The notes beneath the pieces are model-generated. The model saw only the letters and a program-made list of their open reading frames with translations, was not told the origin of the DNA and searched no databases. Positions 26,937 through 36,154 of a DNA stretch of 64,000 nucleotides are shown here, one piece after another. This stretch comes from VXRJ01 sp964636705 (lineage in GTDB: Bacteria; Acidobacteriota; Vicinamibacteria; Vicinamibacterales; UBA8438). The position numbers were made by a program, and so were the translations under genes. Position 1 is the stretch's first letter, and the number at the start of each line of letters is the position of its first letter. Where the stretch lies: assembly GCA_964636705.1 (NCBI GenBank), contig CAZWUJ010000013.1:34069-98068 (forward strand), written 5' to 3'.

Positions 26937-27958
26937 GTGACGCCGTGGCCCGGCCTGTCGTTCCTTGCCGAGCCGCGTCCGAGCCGCAGCGACCCGACGG
27001 GCGTGCGCCAACCGACGCTGGCGCAGGTGTTCGACGACTCGCTGTTCCTGGTGCAGTCGCACGAAGAGGACAGCGGCGGACGCTTCGCGGCGTGGGGGTG
27101 CGCCGACTACCAGAACCTGAGCGGTGGCGGCGGCCCCGGGCGCGTCAACTGGAACGGCGACGTATCGAGCTGGCAAGCGGGGGCCGACGCGCGCATCAAC
27201 CCCGACCTTCTGGCCGGCGTCTCCGTGTCGCGGTCGCGGGGCTCGTTCGACTACCAGGGGGTTGGCCGGAACCGGGACGGCGCCGCCGGCTACGAGCTGA
27301 AGCTGACCAGTTTGCATCCCTATCTGAGCTGGTCGGCCTTGCCGGACCTGGACGTGTGGGGAACCGCCGGCCACGGTTGGGGACGGCTCGTGATCCTGGA
27401 CGAGCATGCGGGAGAGGTCCATGCGAGCCCCGCCACGCTGGACTCGGGCATGGTGGGCGTGAACGGCCGGGTGCTGTCGCGCGGTGCGACGACGTTGAGG
27501 TTGAAGGGCGAATGGGCACTTGCGCAGATGGACGTCGCCCGCTCCCCCGAGGCGTTCGAGGTCCCAACGATGAACATGCGGCGGCTGCGGGTGGGCACTG
27601 AAGTCAACCGCCAGCACGTGTACGCCTCCGGCGTGTCGCTGACTCCCTGGGGGGAGTTCGGCCTGCGCCATGACGGGGGCGACGGGGAGACCGGCTCCGG
27701 GCTGGAACTGGGCGGCGGACTCCGCTACCGGAATCGCGAGGCAGGCCTGATCGCGGAAAGCTACGGCCGCTGGCTCACCGCGCGCAAGGGCACGCTCCGG
27801 GAATGGGGCTTCGGTGCGCTCGTCCGTTTCGCGCCGGGGACCGGCGGCCTCGGCCCGTCGGTGAGCCTGATGCCGTCCTGGGGTGAGACCGCGAGCGGCG
27901 TGCGGCGCCTGTGGGAACGCGGGGCTGCCGACCCGCTGCCTTACGACACGCCGGGCGA
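26937..27958 (+). pseudogene. Autotransporter-type beta-barrel, truncated at both ends
   Basis: From a GTG at 26937 the frame encodes barrel strands typical of the C-terminal translocator of autotransporter-like proteins: GRFAAWGCADYQNLSGGG, SWQAGADARINPDLLAGVS and LRVGTEVNRQHVYASGV. There is no signal peptide or passenger domain. The last barrel residues (RLWERGAADPLPYDTPG) stop short of the terminal strands. At about 27958 the sequence switches to the antisense of a DUF433 gene, so the frame continuing to 28085 there is meaningless. A gene truncated at both ends is most likely nonfunctional. Confidence 0.7.
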
Positions 27959-28164
27959 GCGTATGCGAAGCAGGCTCGGATGTCGTCACGTTCGAGCCAA
28001 GGGTAGCCCTCCAGCAAGGTCTCGAACGTATCGCCGGCAGCCAGCATGCCAATTACGTGTTCGACCGCCAAGCGCCGATTCCTGATGATGGGCTTTCCGC
28101 CGAAGATGTCGGGATTCGACGGGATTCGCCGGAGCAGAGCCGCTTCGTCGACGTTGGGTGTCAT
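27955..28164 (-). pseudogene. DUF433 antitoxin, 3'-truncated
   Basis: The frame begins MTPNVDEAALLRRIPSNPDI and continues with GGKPIIRNRRLAVEHVIGML and YPWLERDDIRACFAYAR, the DUF433 helix-turn-helix antitoxin family. The coding match ends at about 27958, where it meets the end of the beta-barrel pseudogene on the other strand. The usual DUF5615 PIN-like toxin partner that should follow is absent. The conserved portion, about 68 residues, covers nearly the whole domain, so a product could fold, but it would carry a meaningless tail read from antisense barrel DNA. Confidence 0.65.
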
Positions 28165-28213
28165 CGCGGGTATCCGTTCATTCTCATGCTACTCGATCGC
28201 CGATTCGCCGACT

Positions 28214-28361
28214 GCCGGCCTGGAGGCCGGCGGACCGACGGAATGCCGGTCTGGAGGCCGGCGGACCGACGGAATGCCGGTCTGGAGGCCGGCGGACCGA
28301 CGGAATGCCGGCGTGGACGCCGGCGGACCAGTAAGAATGCCGGCGTGGACGCCGGCGGACC
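28214..28361 (+). repeat. Intergenic array of five palindromic repeats with compensatory changes
   Basis: Five 23-bp units start at 28214, 28245, 28276, 28307 and 28339 (period 31, 31, 31, 32). Unit 1 is GCCGGCCTGGAGGCCGGC plus GGACC. Units 2-3 carry GCCGGTC in the left arm (G-T wobble). Units 4-5 read GCCGGCGTGGACGCCGGC, where both arms changed so the stem still pairs. Spacers are GACGGAAT or similar. The array ends 2 bp before the parE stop codon on the other strand. Confidence 0.92.
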
Positions 28362-28362
28362 G

Positions 28363-30318
28363 CTAGACGTCGAGGTCGAGGGCCTGGTCGGCCCGTTCCA
28401 TGATGAAGCGGAAGCGGGCTGACGGGTCCTTGCCCATGAGGTTGGCGATCACCCGGTCGGTGCGGTGCTGATCGTCGACGGCGACGCGCAGCAGGCGGCG
28501 GGTCTCGGGGTTGAGCGTGGTCTCCCAGAGCACCTTCGGCATCATCTCGCCGAGCCCCTTGAAGCGCGTGATCTCGGGGTTGCCGCGGCCGTTGTTGCGG
28601 GCGTTGACGATGGCGTCGCGGTGGGCGTCGTCGAGCGCCCAGTGGGTCTCCTTGCCGATGTCGACCCGGTAGAGCGGGGGCTGGGCGAGGTAGACCTTGC
28701 CGTGCGCGATCAATTCGGGGAGGAAACGGTAGAAGAAGGTGAGCAGCAGCGTCGCGATGTGGTTCCCGTCGGAGTCCGCGTCGGCCAGGATGATGATGCG
28801 GTCGTAGCGCAGCCGGTCGATATCGAACGTCTTGCCGATGCCGCAGCCGAGCGCGGTGACGAGGTCGGACAGCTCCTTGTTCTCGAAGACCTTCGACGGG
28901 GCCGCGCTCTCGACGTTCAGCACCTTGCCGCGCAGTGGGAGGATGGCCTGGCGCGTCCGGTCGCGCCCCTGCTTCGCCGACCCGCCGGCGGAGTCCCCCT
29001 CCACGATGAACAGCTCGCTCCCGCCGCGCGCGCTCCCCGTGCAGTCGCTCAGCTTGCCCGGCAGGTTCAGCCGGTTGGTGGTGGCGCTCTTGCGCGTGAC
29101 CGCCTGCTGCGCGGCGCGGCTCGCCTGCCGCGCCCGCGCGGCCAGGATGATGCGGGCGACGATGGCCTCGGCCGAGCTGATGTTGTGGTTCAGCCAGTGC
29201 TCCAGTGCGGGACGGATGGCGCCGTCGACAATCGGGGCCAGCTCGGGGTTGTTCAGCCGGTCCTTGGTCTGTCCCTGGAACTGCGGGTCCAGCAGGAAGA
29301 CGCTGAGCACCCCGGCCAGTCCTTCCCGGATGTCGTCGGCGGTGAGCGCCACGCCCTTCGGCGTGAGGTTGTGCGTCTCGATGAAGTTGCGGACCGCCTT
29401 GCCCAGTCCCGCGCGCAGTCCGGTCTCGTGGGTGCCGCCGGAGCCGGTCGGGATGCCGTTGACGTAGCTGCGGAACCGCTCGTCGGTCGCCTCGGTCCAG
29501 CGCAGCGCCACCTCGATGCGCGTCCCGCTCTCGGCATGGTCGCGCTGGAGGACGAACGCGGCGTCGTGCACCGGCGCGGCGTCCATCTCCTTGACGATCC
29601 GGGCGAGATAGTCGGGCAGCCCGTCGTCGTGGCGGAACTTCTCCTCGGTCCCGCGCGCCTCGTTCTCGAAGATGAACTCGACGCCACCGTGGATGTAGCT
29701 CGCAATCTCGATCCGCTCCCGGAGCAGCGCCTCGTCGAACGCCGTCTTCGGAAAGATGCGCGGGTCGGGCCGGAACCGGACGGTCGTGCCGGAGCCGCGC
29801 GCCGCCTTCACCCTGGCGAGCGGCCCGGCCGGCTTGCCGCGCCGGAACGTCTGCCGCCACAGCGCGCCGTCGCGCTTCGACTCCGCCACCAGCTCTGCCG
29901 ACAGCGCGTTCACGACGCTGGCCCCGACGCCGTGCAGGCCGCCCGCGGCCCGGTACGACCCGTTCCCGAACTTCCCGCCGGCGTGCAGCGTCGTGAAGAT
30001 CACCTCCAGCGCGCTCTTGCGGCTGCCCTTGTGCTGATCCACCGGGATGCCGCGGCCGTCGTCCGACACCGTGATCGCCGACCCCTTCGCGTGCAGCGTC
30101 AGGCGCACCTGCCGGGCATGGCCGTTCATCGCCTCGTCGACCGCGTTGTCGAAGATCTCCCAGACCAGGTGGTGCAGGCCGGCGGGTCCGACGCCGCCGA
30201 TGTACATCCCGGGCCGCTTGCGGACGGGCGCGAGGCCTTCGAGAACGGTGATGTCCTTCGCCGTATATGACTGCGCCACGGTCCTGTCCGTCCGGAGGGG
30301 GGATCCGAAGCTTACCAT
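28363..30318 (-). CDS. parE: DNA topoisomerase IV/gyrase-type subunit B
   Basis: The 651-residue product is a type IIA topoisomerase ATPase subunit. GHKL motifs include EIFDNAVDEAMNGHA, SDDGRGIPV and GGLHGVGASVVNALS. The TOPRIM domain has FIVEGDSAGGSAKQGRDR and ILADADSDGNHI, and the C-terminus has RFKGLGEMMPKVLWETT. Length fits ParE rather than long GyrB forms. The ATG at 30318 follows the parC stop by 8 bp, so parC-parE are cotranscribed in that order. A gyrase assignment cannot be excluded, since another pair would be needed elsewhere in the genome. A palindromic repeat array begins just after the stop. Confidence 0.93.
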   Translation of the reverse strand: MVSFGSPLRTDRTVAQSYTAKDITVLEGLAPVRKRPGMYIGGVGPAGLHHLVWEIFDNAVDEAMNGHARQVRLTLHAKGSAITVSDDGRGIPVDQHKGSRKSALEVIFTTLHAGGKFGNGSYRAAGGLHGVGASVVNALSAELVAESKRDGALWRQTFRRGKPAGPLARVKAARGSGTTVRFRPDPRIFPKTAFDEALLRERIEIASYIHGGVEFIFENEARGTEEKFRHDDGLPDYLARIVKEMDAAPVHDAAFVLQRDHAESGTRIEVALRWTEATDERFRSYVNGIPTGSGGTHETGLRAGLGKAVRNFIETHNLTPKGVALTADDIREGLAGVLSVFLLDPQFQGQTKDRLNNPELAPIVDGAIRPALEHWLNHNISSAEAIVARIILAARARQASRAAQQAVTRKSATTNRLNLPGKLSDCTGSARGGSELFIVEGDSAGGSAKQGRDRTRQAILPLRGKVLNVESAAPSKVFENKELSDLVTALGCGIGKTFDIDRLRYDRIIILADADSDGNHIATLLLTFFYRFLPELIAHGKVYLAQPPLYRVDIGKETHWALDDAHRDAIVNARNNGRGNPEITRFKGLGEMMPKVLWETTLNPETRRLLRVAVDDQHRTDRVIANLMGKDPSARFRFIMERADQALDLDV

Positions 30319-30326
30319 GCGCCCCG

Positions 30327-32675
30327 TCAGCCTCCGTTCAGCGCCGGCACCGTAACCGGCCGCGGCACGACGCGGGTGAAACCGCCCCGCTGCGTCAGCT
30401 CGCGTCCCTTGCCGCCCCGGCCCACGACCTCGTACTTCGCGGTGCTGATGTTCTGGGTGGCGCCACGGTCCGTCTCGACCGTCAGCAGGTCGCGGGCGCC
30501 GGACGACGCGACGAATCCGATCACCTGGTCCCCATCCAGCAGCCGGATCAAGCGCACGCCCTTGCCGGGACCCGACAGGAAGTTGACCTCGCGCGCCTGG
30601 CAGAGGATGGCGCGTCCCTGGCGGGTGGCGGCGATCAGCACTTCGTTTCCGTTCATGGGGACGACCCCCAGGACCTCGCTCTTCCCCGCCGGCCGCGCGA
30701 ACCTGCGGCCCGCCCGCGTGCTCGGCTCGGCGAACGGCGCCAGGCTGAACCGCAGGCTGTAGCCGTCGGTGGTGACGGCCACCGCATGCGTGCGCGGCTC
30801 GGGCTGGTCCGGCGCGTCCGCGATGCCGGGGGCGAGGCGCGGGTCCAGGCTGAGCACCGACACCACCCGCTCGCCGTCCTTCAGCTTGAAGAGGCGCTGG
30901 ATCGGCTCGCCGTAGCCGGTGGTGGCCGGGACATCGATCAGGCGGCACGAGTACGCCGTCCCGAAGTTGGTGAAGCAGACCATCACGGCGCGCGTGCTGC
31001 CGGCCACGGCGGTCAGCAGGGCGTCGCCCTCGCGCAGCCGCGTCGCCGACGGGTCCTTGACTTCGCGCTGCCGCTTCACCCAGCCGTCGCGCGACACCAG
31101 GACAACCGCGTTCTCGTCCACGATCAGGTCGTCCGCGCTGTAGGTCGCCTCGTCCGCGTCCGGCCCCTCGATCCGGGTCAGCCGCGGATTCAGCTTCGGG
31201 CCGCCATAGGTCTTCCGGATCTCGACCAGCTCCTCGCGGACGATCGCCCAGCGGCTGTCCTCATCGCGGAGCTGTTGCGTGATCGTGTGGGCGCGGGTCC
31301 GCTTCTCCTTCAGTTCCTGCCGGATCAGGAGGATCTCGAGGCGCGCGAGCCGGTAGATTTTCAGCTCCAGGATCGCGTCGGTCTGCTCGGCGTCGAGCGG
31401 GAACCGCTCCATGATGCGCTTCGCCGCGTCCGCCTTCCCCTCCGAACGCCGGATCAGCGCGATGATCTCGTCCAGCGCGTCGAAGACCAGGGTGAAGCCC
31501 TCCAGCAGGTGGATCCGCTTCGTGAGGGCGGCCAGCTCGTGCTCCAGCCGTAGAGTCACCACATCCAGACGGAAGTGGAGGAAGTGGCTGAGCACGGCCT
31601 TCAGGTCGAGCCGCTCGGGGCGTCCGACGCCCGCATGCTCGGTCGGCACGAGGCACGTGAGGTTGACCGGGAAGGTGGACTGCAGCGGCGTGTGGCGGAA
31701 GAGGTACGCCATCACCTTCCGCTCGTCGGCATCCCGCTTCAGCTCCAGCTCGATCCGGACGTCGTCGGTCGAGACGTCCTTCACGTCGAGCAGATGCGGC
31801 AGCTTCCGGCCGATCACGACCTCGGCGATCCGCTCGACCAGTTGCGCCTTGTTGACGCCGTAGGGCACCGACGTGATGTGGACCGTCTTCGACCCGCGGT
31901 GCGCCCGCGCCGGCTCCCAGGTCGCCCGGATCCGCAGGGTGCCCGCGCCCGTCACGTAGATCTGCCGTAGCTCGTCCGCGGTGTTCACCAGCGTCCCGCC
32001 GGTCGGGAAGTCAGGTCCCTTGACCCAGCGCGCCAACTCGGCGCTCGTCAGTTCGAGGTTGTCGACGAGATGCACGAGCGCCGTCGAGACCTCGCCCAGG
32101 TTGTGGGGCGGGATGTTGGTCGCCATGCCGACGGCGATGCCGGTGGCGCCGTTCACCAGCAGGTTCGGCATCCGCGCCGGCAGCACGACCGGTTCCTGCC
32201 GGGTGCCGTCGTAGTTGGGCTGGAAGGGGACGGTGTCCCGATCGATCTCGGCCAGCAGCTCGGCGCTGATCGGCGCGAGGCGGCACTCCGTGTAGCGCAT
32301 CGCCGCGGCGCCGTCGCCGTCCAGCGATCCGAAGTTGCCGGATCCGTCGATGAGCGGCGCGCGCAGGGTGAACGGCTGCGCCATCCGGACCAGGGTGTCG
32401 TAGATCGCGGTGTCGCCATGCGGGTGGTAGCTCCCCATCACGTCGCCCACCACCTTCGCGCACTTCCGCGGCTTCGCATCGGCGCGGAGCCGCTGCTGCC
32501 ACATCGTGTAGAGGATGCGGCGCTGCACCGGCTTCAACCCGTCGCGCACGTCGGGCAGCGCCCGCGACGTGATGACCGACAGCGCGTAGTTGAGGTAGCG
32601 CGACTCCGCCGCGGCGTCGAGGCTTACGACTTCGTCGCGGCCGCCCCGGCGCGCGAGAAGGTCCATCTGAGTCAT
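30327..32675 (-). CDS. parC: DNA topoisomerase IV/gyrase-type subunit A
   Basis: The 782-residue product has the breakage-reunion domain at the N-terminus (SRALPDVRDGLKPVQRRIL, SYHPHGDTAIYDTLVRMAQ) and the catalytic tyrosine in AAAMRYTECRLAP. A coiled-coil/dimer region lies at about 400-480 (LEILLIRQELKEKRTR). A C-terminal domain of degenerate six-bladed type spans about 520-775. The GyrA-box QRRGGKG is not present in canonical form (GRGGKGRELTQRGG is near the C-terminus), which favours ParC. It is the first gene of the parC-parE operon. It decatenates and relaxes DNA with ParE. Confidence 0.93.
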   Translation of the reverse strand: MTQMDLLARRGGRDEVVSLDAAAESRYLNYALSVITSRALPDVRDGLKPVQRRILYTMWQQRLRADAKPRKCAKVVGDVMGSYHPHGDTAIYDTLVRMAQPFTLRAPLIDGSGNFGSLDGDGAAAMRYTECRLAPISAELLAEIDRDTVPFQPNYDGTRQEPVVLPARMPNLLVNGATGIAVGMATNIPPHNLGEVSTALVHLVDNLELTSAELARWVKGPDFPTGGTLVNTADELRQIYVTGAGTLRIRATWEPARAHRGSKTVHITSVPYGVNKAQLVERIAEVVIGRKLPHLLDVKDVSTDDVRIELELKRDADERKVMAYLFRHTPLQSTFPVNLTCLVPTEHAGVGRPERLDLKAVLSHFLHFRLDVVTLRLEHELAALTKRIHLLEGFTLVFDALDEIIALIRRSEGKADAAKRIMERFPLDAEQTDAILELKIYRLARLEILLIRQELKEKRTRAHTITQQLRDEDSRWAIVREELVEIRKTYGGPKLNPRLTRIEGPDADEATYSADDLIVDENAVVLVSRDGWVKRQREVKDPSATRLREGDALLTAVAGSTRAVMVCFTNFGTAYSCRLIDVPATTGYGEPIQRLFKLKDGERVVSVLSLDPRLAPGIADAPDQPEPRTHAVAVTTDGYSLRFSLAPFAEPSTRAGRRFARPAGKSEVLGVVPMNGNEVLIAATRQGRAILCQAREVNFLSGPGKGVRLIRLLDGDQVIGFVASSGARDLLTVETDRGATQNISTAKYEVVGRGGKGRELTQRGGFTRVVPRPVTVPALNGG

Positions 32676-32754
32676 CGCATGCAGCCCTCTTGCTTCCGGT
32701 TTCTCTTATCGGACGATCCGTGCAGTTTCGTGCCGATCTGCGCGGACTCGGAGG

Positions 32755-33411
32755 TCACCATGGATCGCGCGGCCCGAGGCCGAGCAGGGCCAGCAGTTCA
32801 CCCAGGACCATGGCCGTCGCTCCCCAGACCCGCTCGTTGCGCAACGCGAAGTACGGCACGTCGAACCACTGATCGCGGCGCCAGCGGACGCCGAGCCGAA
32901 GATTCTCCGGATCCGCAACCTCGTCGAGCGGCACCGGCAGCAGGCGCGCCACCTCCGCCGCCCCGCGGCGCATGGCTGGCATGTGGCCGGCCACGCCGAC
33001 CACCGGGTGGAGCACGTAGCCGCTGACGTTGATGTAGATCGGGGTCAGCTCCCCCACGAGACCGACGCCCGCGGCAGCGACGCCGGCTTCCTCGAACGCC
33101 TCGCGCAGCGCCGCCTGCTGCACCGTCTCGCCCGGTTCCACCAGCCCGCCGGGGAACGACACCTGCCCCGCGTGGAGGCGAAGCCGTCCATCGCGGACCG
33201 TCAACAGAATGTGCGGCGCGTCGTCCTGTAAATACAGCAGCACGAGCGCGGCGGCGGCCTTGGCATCGTCCGGGATCTCGCCCGGCCGCCAGCCGTGCCG
33301 CAGCGGCTTCGGCGCCAGCAGGGCGTGCGCGTCCAGCCCCGTGCGCGACGCGTGGGCGGCGTCCTGAAAGCGCAAGGCGATCTGATACAGTGGCGCGGAA
33401 TCGACCGGCAC
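32755..33411 (-). CDS. NUDIX hydrolase, CoA pyrophosphatase-like
   Basis: A 218-residue protein with a complete Nudix box, GGLVEPGETVQQAALREA followed by FEEAGV. The preceding HAGQVSFPGG and following LGELTPIYI-like region match the CoA pyrophosphatase (NudL/YeaB) branch, which hydrolyses CoA and related nucleoside diphosphates. Substrate is inferred from family. The GTG start at 33411 is the first usable codon of the frame. It is divergent from the MATE gene, with 47 bp between starts, so the two promoters overlap. Confidence 0.88.
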   Translation of the reverse strand: MPVDSAPLYQIALRFQDAAHASRTGLDAHALLAPKPLRHGWRPGEIPDDAKAAAALVLLYLQDDAPHILLTVRDGRLRLHAGQVSFPGGLVEPGETVQQAALREAFEEAGVAAAGVGLVGELTPIYINVSGYVLHPVVGVAGHMPAMRRGAAEVARLLPVPLDEVADPENLRLGVRWRRDQWFDVPYFALRNERVWGATAMVLGELLALLGLGPRDPW

Positions 33412-33458
33412 GGTAGGACACCTAATCTTACTGCGGCCCGCACCGACAGTTCCTCGCG

Positions 33459-34880
33459 ATGAGCGACAGCGACACGGGCCGACCCAAACGAACCTTCGAT
33501 CGCGCGATCGTCGAGGGCCCGCTTCCCCGCGCCGTCTGGCGCATCGCCTGGCCCACCATGCTGCAGAACGTCATTGGCGGGATGCAGGGGATCATCGACC
33601 AGGCGATGGTCGGCAACGTCGTGGGCCACATCGGCAACGCGGCGATCGGCGTCAGCACCCAGATATTCATCCTGGTGATCGTCTTCGTCGCCTCCGTCTT
33701 CAGCGGGATGGGGGTGCTCGTCGCCCGCTTCGCCGGCGCCAACGATTCCGACAAGGTGAACCGCGTCGTCTACCAGGCGTTCCTCACCGCGGTCGTGATG
33801 TCGCTGCTGATCCTGGCGCCCATCGGCTACGTCGCGGCGCCGGCGCTGCTCGCGATGGTGAACGCGGCGCCGGAGGTCCAGTCCGAAGCCCTGCCCTACC
33901 TCCGCATCATGTTCGTGTTCAGCATCGGCATGCTGATCTTCTTCATGATGAGCGGCGCGCTCCGCTCCGCCGGCGATGCCCGGACGCCGCTCCGCCTGGG
34001 CGTGGTGATGACCGCGCTCAACATCGTGCTGAACGTCATCCTGATTGGCGGACTGGGTCCGATTCCGGCGTTCGGAACCATCGGGGCGGCGATGGGCACC
34101 GCGATTGCGACCGGTGCGACCGCGCTGGTCTTCCTCTGGCTGCTCTTCTCGGATCGCCTCGTCGTCCACTTCTCCTGGCGGATGTCGTTCGCGCCCGACT
34201 GGCAGATCATCCGCGAGCTGTTCCGCTTCGGCCTGCCGACCGGCTTCCAGGGGATCGTGATGAACATTGCCGGCCTGCTGCTCATCCGGTTCGTCGGATC
34301 GCTCGCCCAGAGCGCCGAGGCCCAGGCCGCCTATGCGGTCGGCTACACGCAGCTCTTTGCTCTAATCACCTGGACGTCGGTCGGGCTGATGGCCGCCACG
34401 GCGGCGGTGGCGGGACAGAACCTGGGCGCGGGCCGGCCGGAGCGAAGCACGCGCGCCGCGGTGGTCGCCGCCGGTTACGGCGTGGGTGGCGCGGCTGCGA
34501 TCGGCGCGGCATTCCTGGCGTTTCCAGGTCCGCTGCTCGCCGTCTTCGGCATGACCAGCGGGCCGGCGTTCGACCTGGGACGGCAACTGCTCGCGTACCT
34601 TTCCATTTCCGCCATCTTCGTCACCGTCGCGCTCATCTACACCGGCGGCCTGCAGGGGACCGGCGACACGCGGAGCCCGCTCTACATCTCGATCGTCTCG
34701 CAGGTGATCATTCCGATTGGCCTCTGCACCTACCTCCAGGCGACCACCGGCCTGGAAGCGTCCGACATCTGGCTGGCGATAGTGCTGGGCCATGTCACCC
34801 GCGCCTCGCTGAGCGTCGCCCGCTTCCACCAGGGCAAGTGGCGCGACATCGCCGTCGACATCGGACCGGCGCGGGCGTAG
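33459..34880 (+). CDS. MATE family efflux transporter
   Basis: The 473-residue membrane protein has about 12 hydrophobic segments arranged as two six-helix halves. Typical MATE stretches are AWPTMLQNVIGGMQGIIDQ, RLGVVMTALNIVLNVILIGG, and QNLGAGRPERSTRA in the second half. Members export drugs or metabolites using Na+ or H+ gradients; substrate cannot be inferred. The frame is intact. A degenerate copy of the palindromic repeat follows about 12 bp after its stop. Confidence 0.92.
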   Translation: MSDSDTGRPKRTFDRAIVEGPLPRAVWRIAWPTMLQNVIGGMQGIIDQAMVGNVVGHIGNAAIGVSTQIFILVIVFVASVFSGMGVLVARFAGANDSDKVNRVVYQAFLTAVVMSLLILAPIGYVAAPALLAMVNAAPEVQSEALPYLRIMFVFSIGMLIFFMMSGALRSAGDARTPLRLGVVMTALNIVLNVILIGGLGPIPAFGTIGAAMGTAIATGATALVFLWLLFSDRLVVHFSWRMSFAPDWQIIRELFRFGLPTGFQGIVMNIAGLLLIRFVGSLAQSAEAQAAYAVGYTQLFALITWTSVGLMAATAAVAGQNLGAGRPERSTRAAVVAAGYGVGGAAAIGAAFLAFPGPLLAVFGMTSGPAFDLGRQLLAYLSISAIFVTVALIYTGGLQGTGDTRSPLYISIVSQVIIPIGLCTYLQATTGLEASDIWLAIVLGHVTRASLSVARFHQGKWRDIAVDIGPARA

Positions 34881-34892
34881 TCTCGCCGAGCT

Positions 34893-34915
34893 GGTTCGCC
34901 GCCCTCCAGGCCGGC
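34893..34915 (-). repeat. Single degenerate palindromic repeat
   Basis: GGTTCGCCGCCCTCCAGGCCGGC differs from the 25.1-kb unit at two positions, both on the left half, so the stem is partly lost. It sits between the MATE gene and the PLP-enzyme gene and is the only solitary copy noticed in the window. Confidence 0.6.
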
Positions 34916-34957
34916 ATTGGATCGGCCCCGTTCCCTCCGGTATACACTCCCGCTCCT

Positions 34958-36115
34958 ATGTCCGAGCTTCCTCCCAATCAGCAACCTTCCACGATTGCCG
35001 CCCAGGCGGGCGGATGGATCGATCCACCCACCGGCGGACTCGTCCCGCCCATCCATACCGCGGTGCAGTATCAGCGGACGCCGGAAGGTGAGGCGACGGC
35101 GGGGCGCATCTACACGCGCGATCAGAATCCGACCTACGAACCGCCCGAGCGGCTGCTCGCCACGCTGGAGGGCGGGAGCGCCGCGATGCTGTTCAGCTCC
35201 GGCGTATCGGCCGCCATCAGCGCGTTCGAGACCCTGGAGATCGGCGCGCACGTCGTTGCGCCGGTCGAGATGTACTGGATGCTGCGCCGCTGGCTCGAGA
35301 TGCAGCACGAACGGAAGCGGCTCGAGCTGGAGCTGGTGCCGAACGGCGACCTGGACGCCCTGCGCGCGGCGCTCCGCCCGGGCGAGACGCGCATCGTCTG
35401 GGCCGAGACTCCCGCCAACCCCGGCGGCGTCATCACCGACCTGCGCGCCGCGGCGGAGATCGCGCACGCCGCGGGCGCGCGCCTCGGCGTGGACAACACG
35501 GTGCCGACTCCTGTCCTGACGCGGCCCATCGAGCATGGCGCGGACCTCGTCATGCACTCCGCGACCAAGCAGCTCAACGGCCACTCCGACGTGCTCGCGG
35601 GCGCCCTCGTCACGGCCGAGGAAGACGACTTCTGGAGGGCGTGCCGCCGCGAGCGGGCGTTTCGCGGCGCCGTGCTCGGCCCCTTCGAGAGCTGGCTGCT
35701 GCTGCGCGGCATGCGGACCGTCGTTCTGCGCGTCAAGGCGTCGGCCCGGAACGCCCAGCGGATTGCCGAGCACTTCGTCGGCCATCCCGCCGTCGCGGAC
35801 GTGCGCTATCCCGGGCTGCCCGGCTTTCCGGGACACGCCATCGCAGCGCGCCAGATGGACGGGGGCTTCGGAGCCGTCGTGTCCATGCGGATGGCAGGGG
35901 GCGCGACGGCGGCGGCGCAGGTCGTCCGGTCGTTCCGCGTGTTCCACAACGCCACGTCGCTCGGCGGCGCCGAGAGCCTCGCCGAGCAGCGCCGGATGTC
36001 GGAGGGGCCGGGCTCCCCTGTTCCCGACGACCTCGTGCGCTTTTCCGTCGGCATCGAGGCGGCCGAGGATCTCATCGCCGACATCGAACAGGCGTTCGAC
36101 CGCGTGACCGCCTGA
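34958..36115 (+). CDS. Cys/Met-metabolism PLP enzyme (cystathionine gamma-synthase/lyase-like)
   Basis: A 385-residue fold-type I PLP enzyme of the transsulfuration family. The internal aldimine lysine lies in MHSATKQLNGHSDVLAG. The upstream SRY-like contact segment is modified to RIYTRDQNPTYEPPERLLA, and VDNTVPTPVLTRPIEHGAD supplies the PLP-binding aspartate. Likely chemistry is gamma- or beta-elimination or replacement on homoserine or cysteine derivatives. The exact reaction cannot be told from motifs. The ATG at 34958 gives the expected N-terminus (TIAAQAGGWIDPPTGGLVPP). No methionine-pathway genes adjoin it; a GNAT gene follows 39 bp later. Confidence 0.88.
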   Translation: MSELPPNQQPSTIAAQAGGWIDPPTGGLVPPIHTAVQYQRTPEGEATAGRIYTRDQNPTYEPPERLLATLEGGSAAMLFSSGVSAAISAFETLEIGAHVVAPVEMYWMLRRWLEMQHERKRLELELVPNGDLDALRAALRPGETRIVWAETPANPGGVITDLRAAAEIAHAAGARLGVDNTVPTPVLTRPIEHGADLVMHSATKQLNGHSDVLAGALVTAEEDDFWRACRRERAFRGAVLGPFESWLLLRGMRTVVLRVKASARNAQRIAEHFVGHPAVADVRYPGLPGFPGHAIAARQMDGGFGAVVSMRMAGGATAAAQVVRSFRVFHNATSLGGAESLAEQRRMSEGPGSPVPDDLVRFSVGIEAAEDLIADIEQAFDRVTA

Positions 36116-36154
36116 GGAGCCCGACCGCCTGTCCGCCTGAGGAAACTGACCGCC

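Noticed and set aside
27775..28164. A 129-residue DUF433 protein
   Set aside because: Residues after about 70 are antisense barrel sequence; the domain is truncated at the junction.
28214..28361. Regular 31-bp periodicity resembling a CRISPR array
   Set aside because: Spacers are only 8 bp and identical, units are strong palindromes found elsewhere including inside lhr, and no cas genes are present.
28465..30270. Long + strand frame opposite parE
   Set aside because: Antisense to a topoisomerase subunit with complete motifs; no domain in the + frame.
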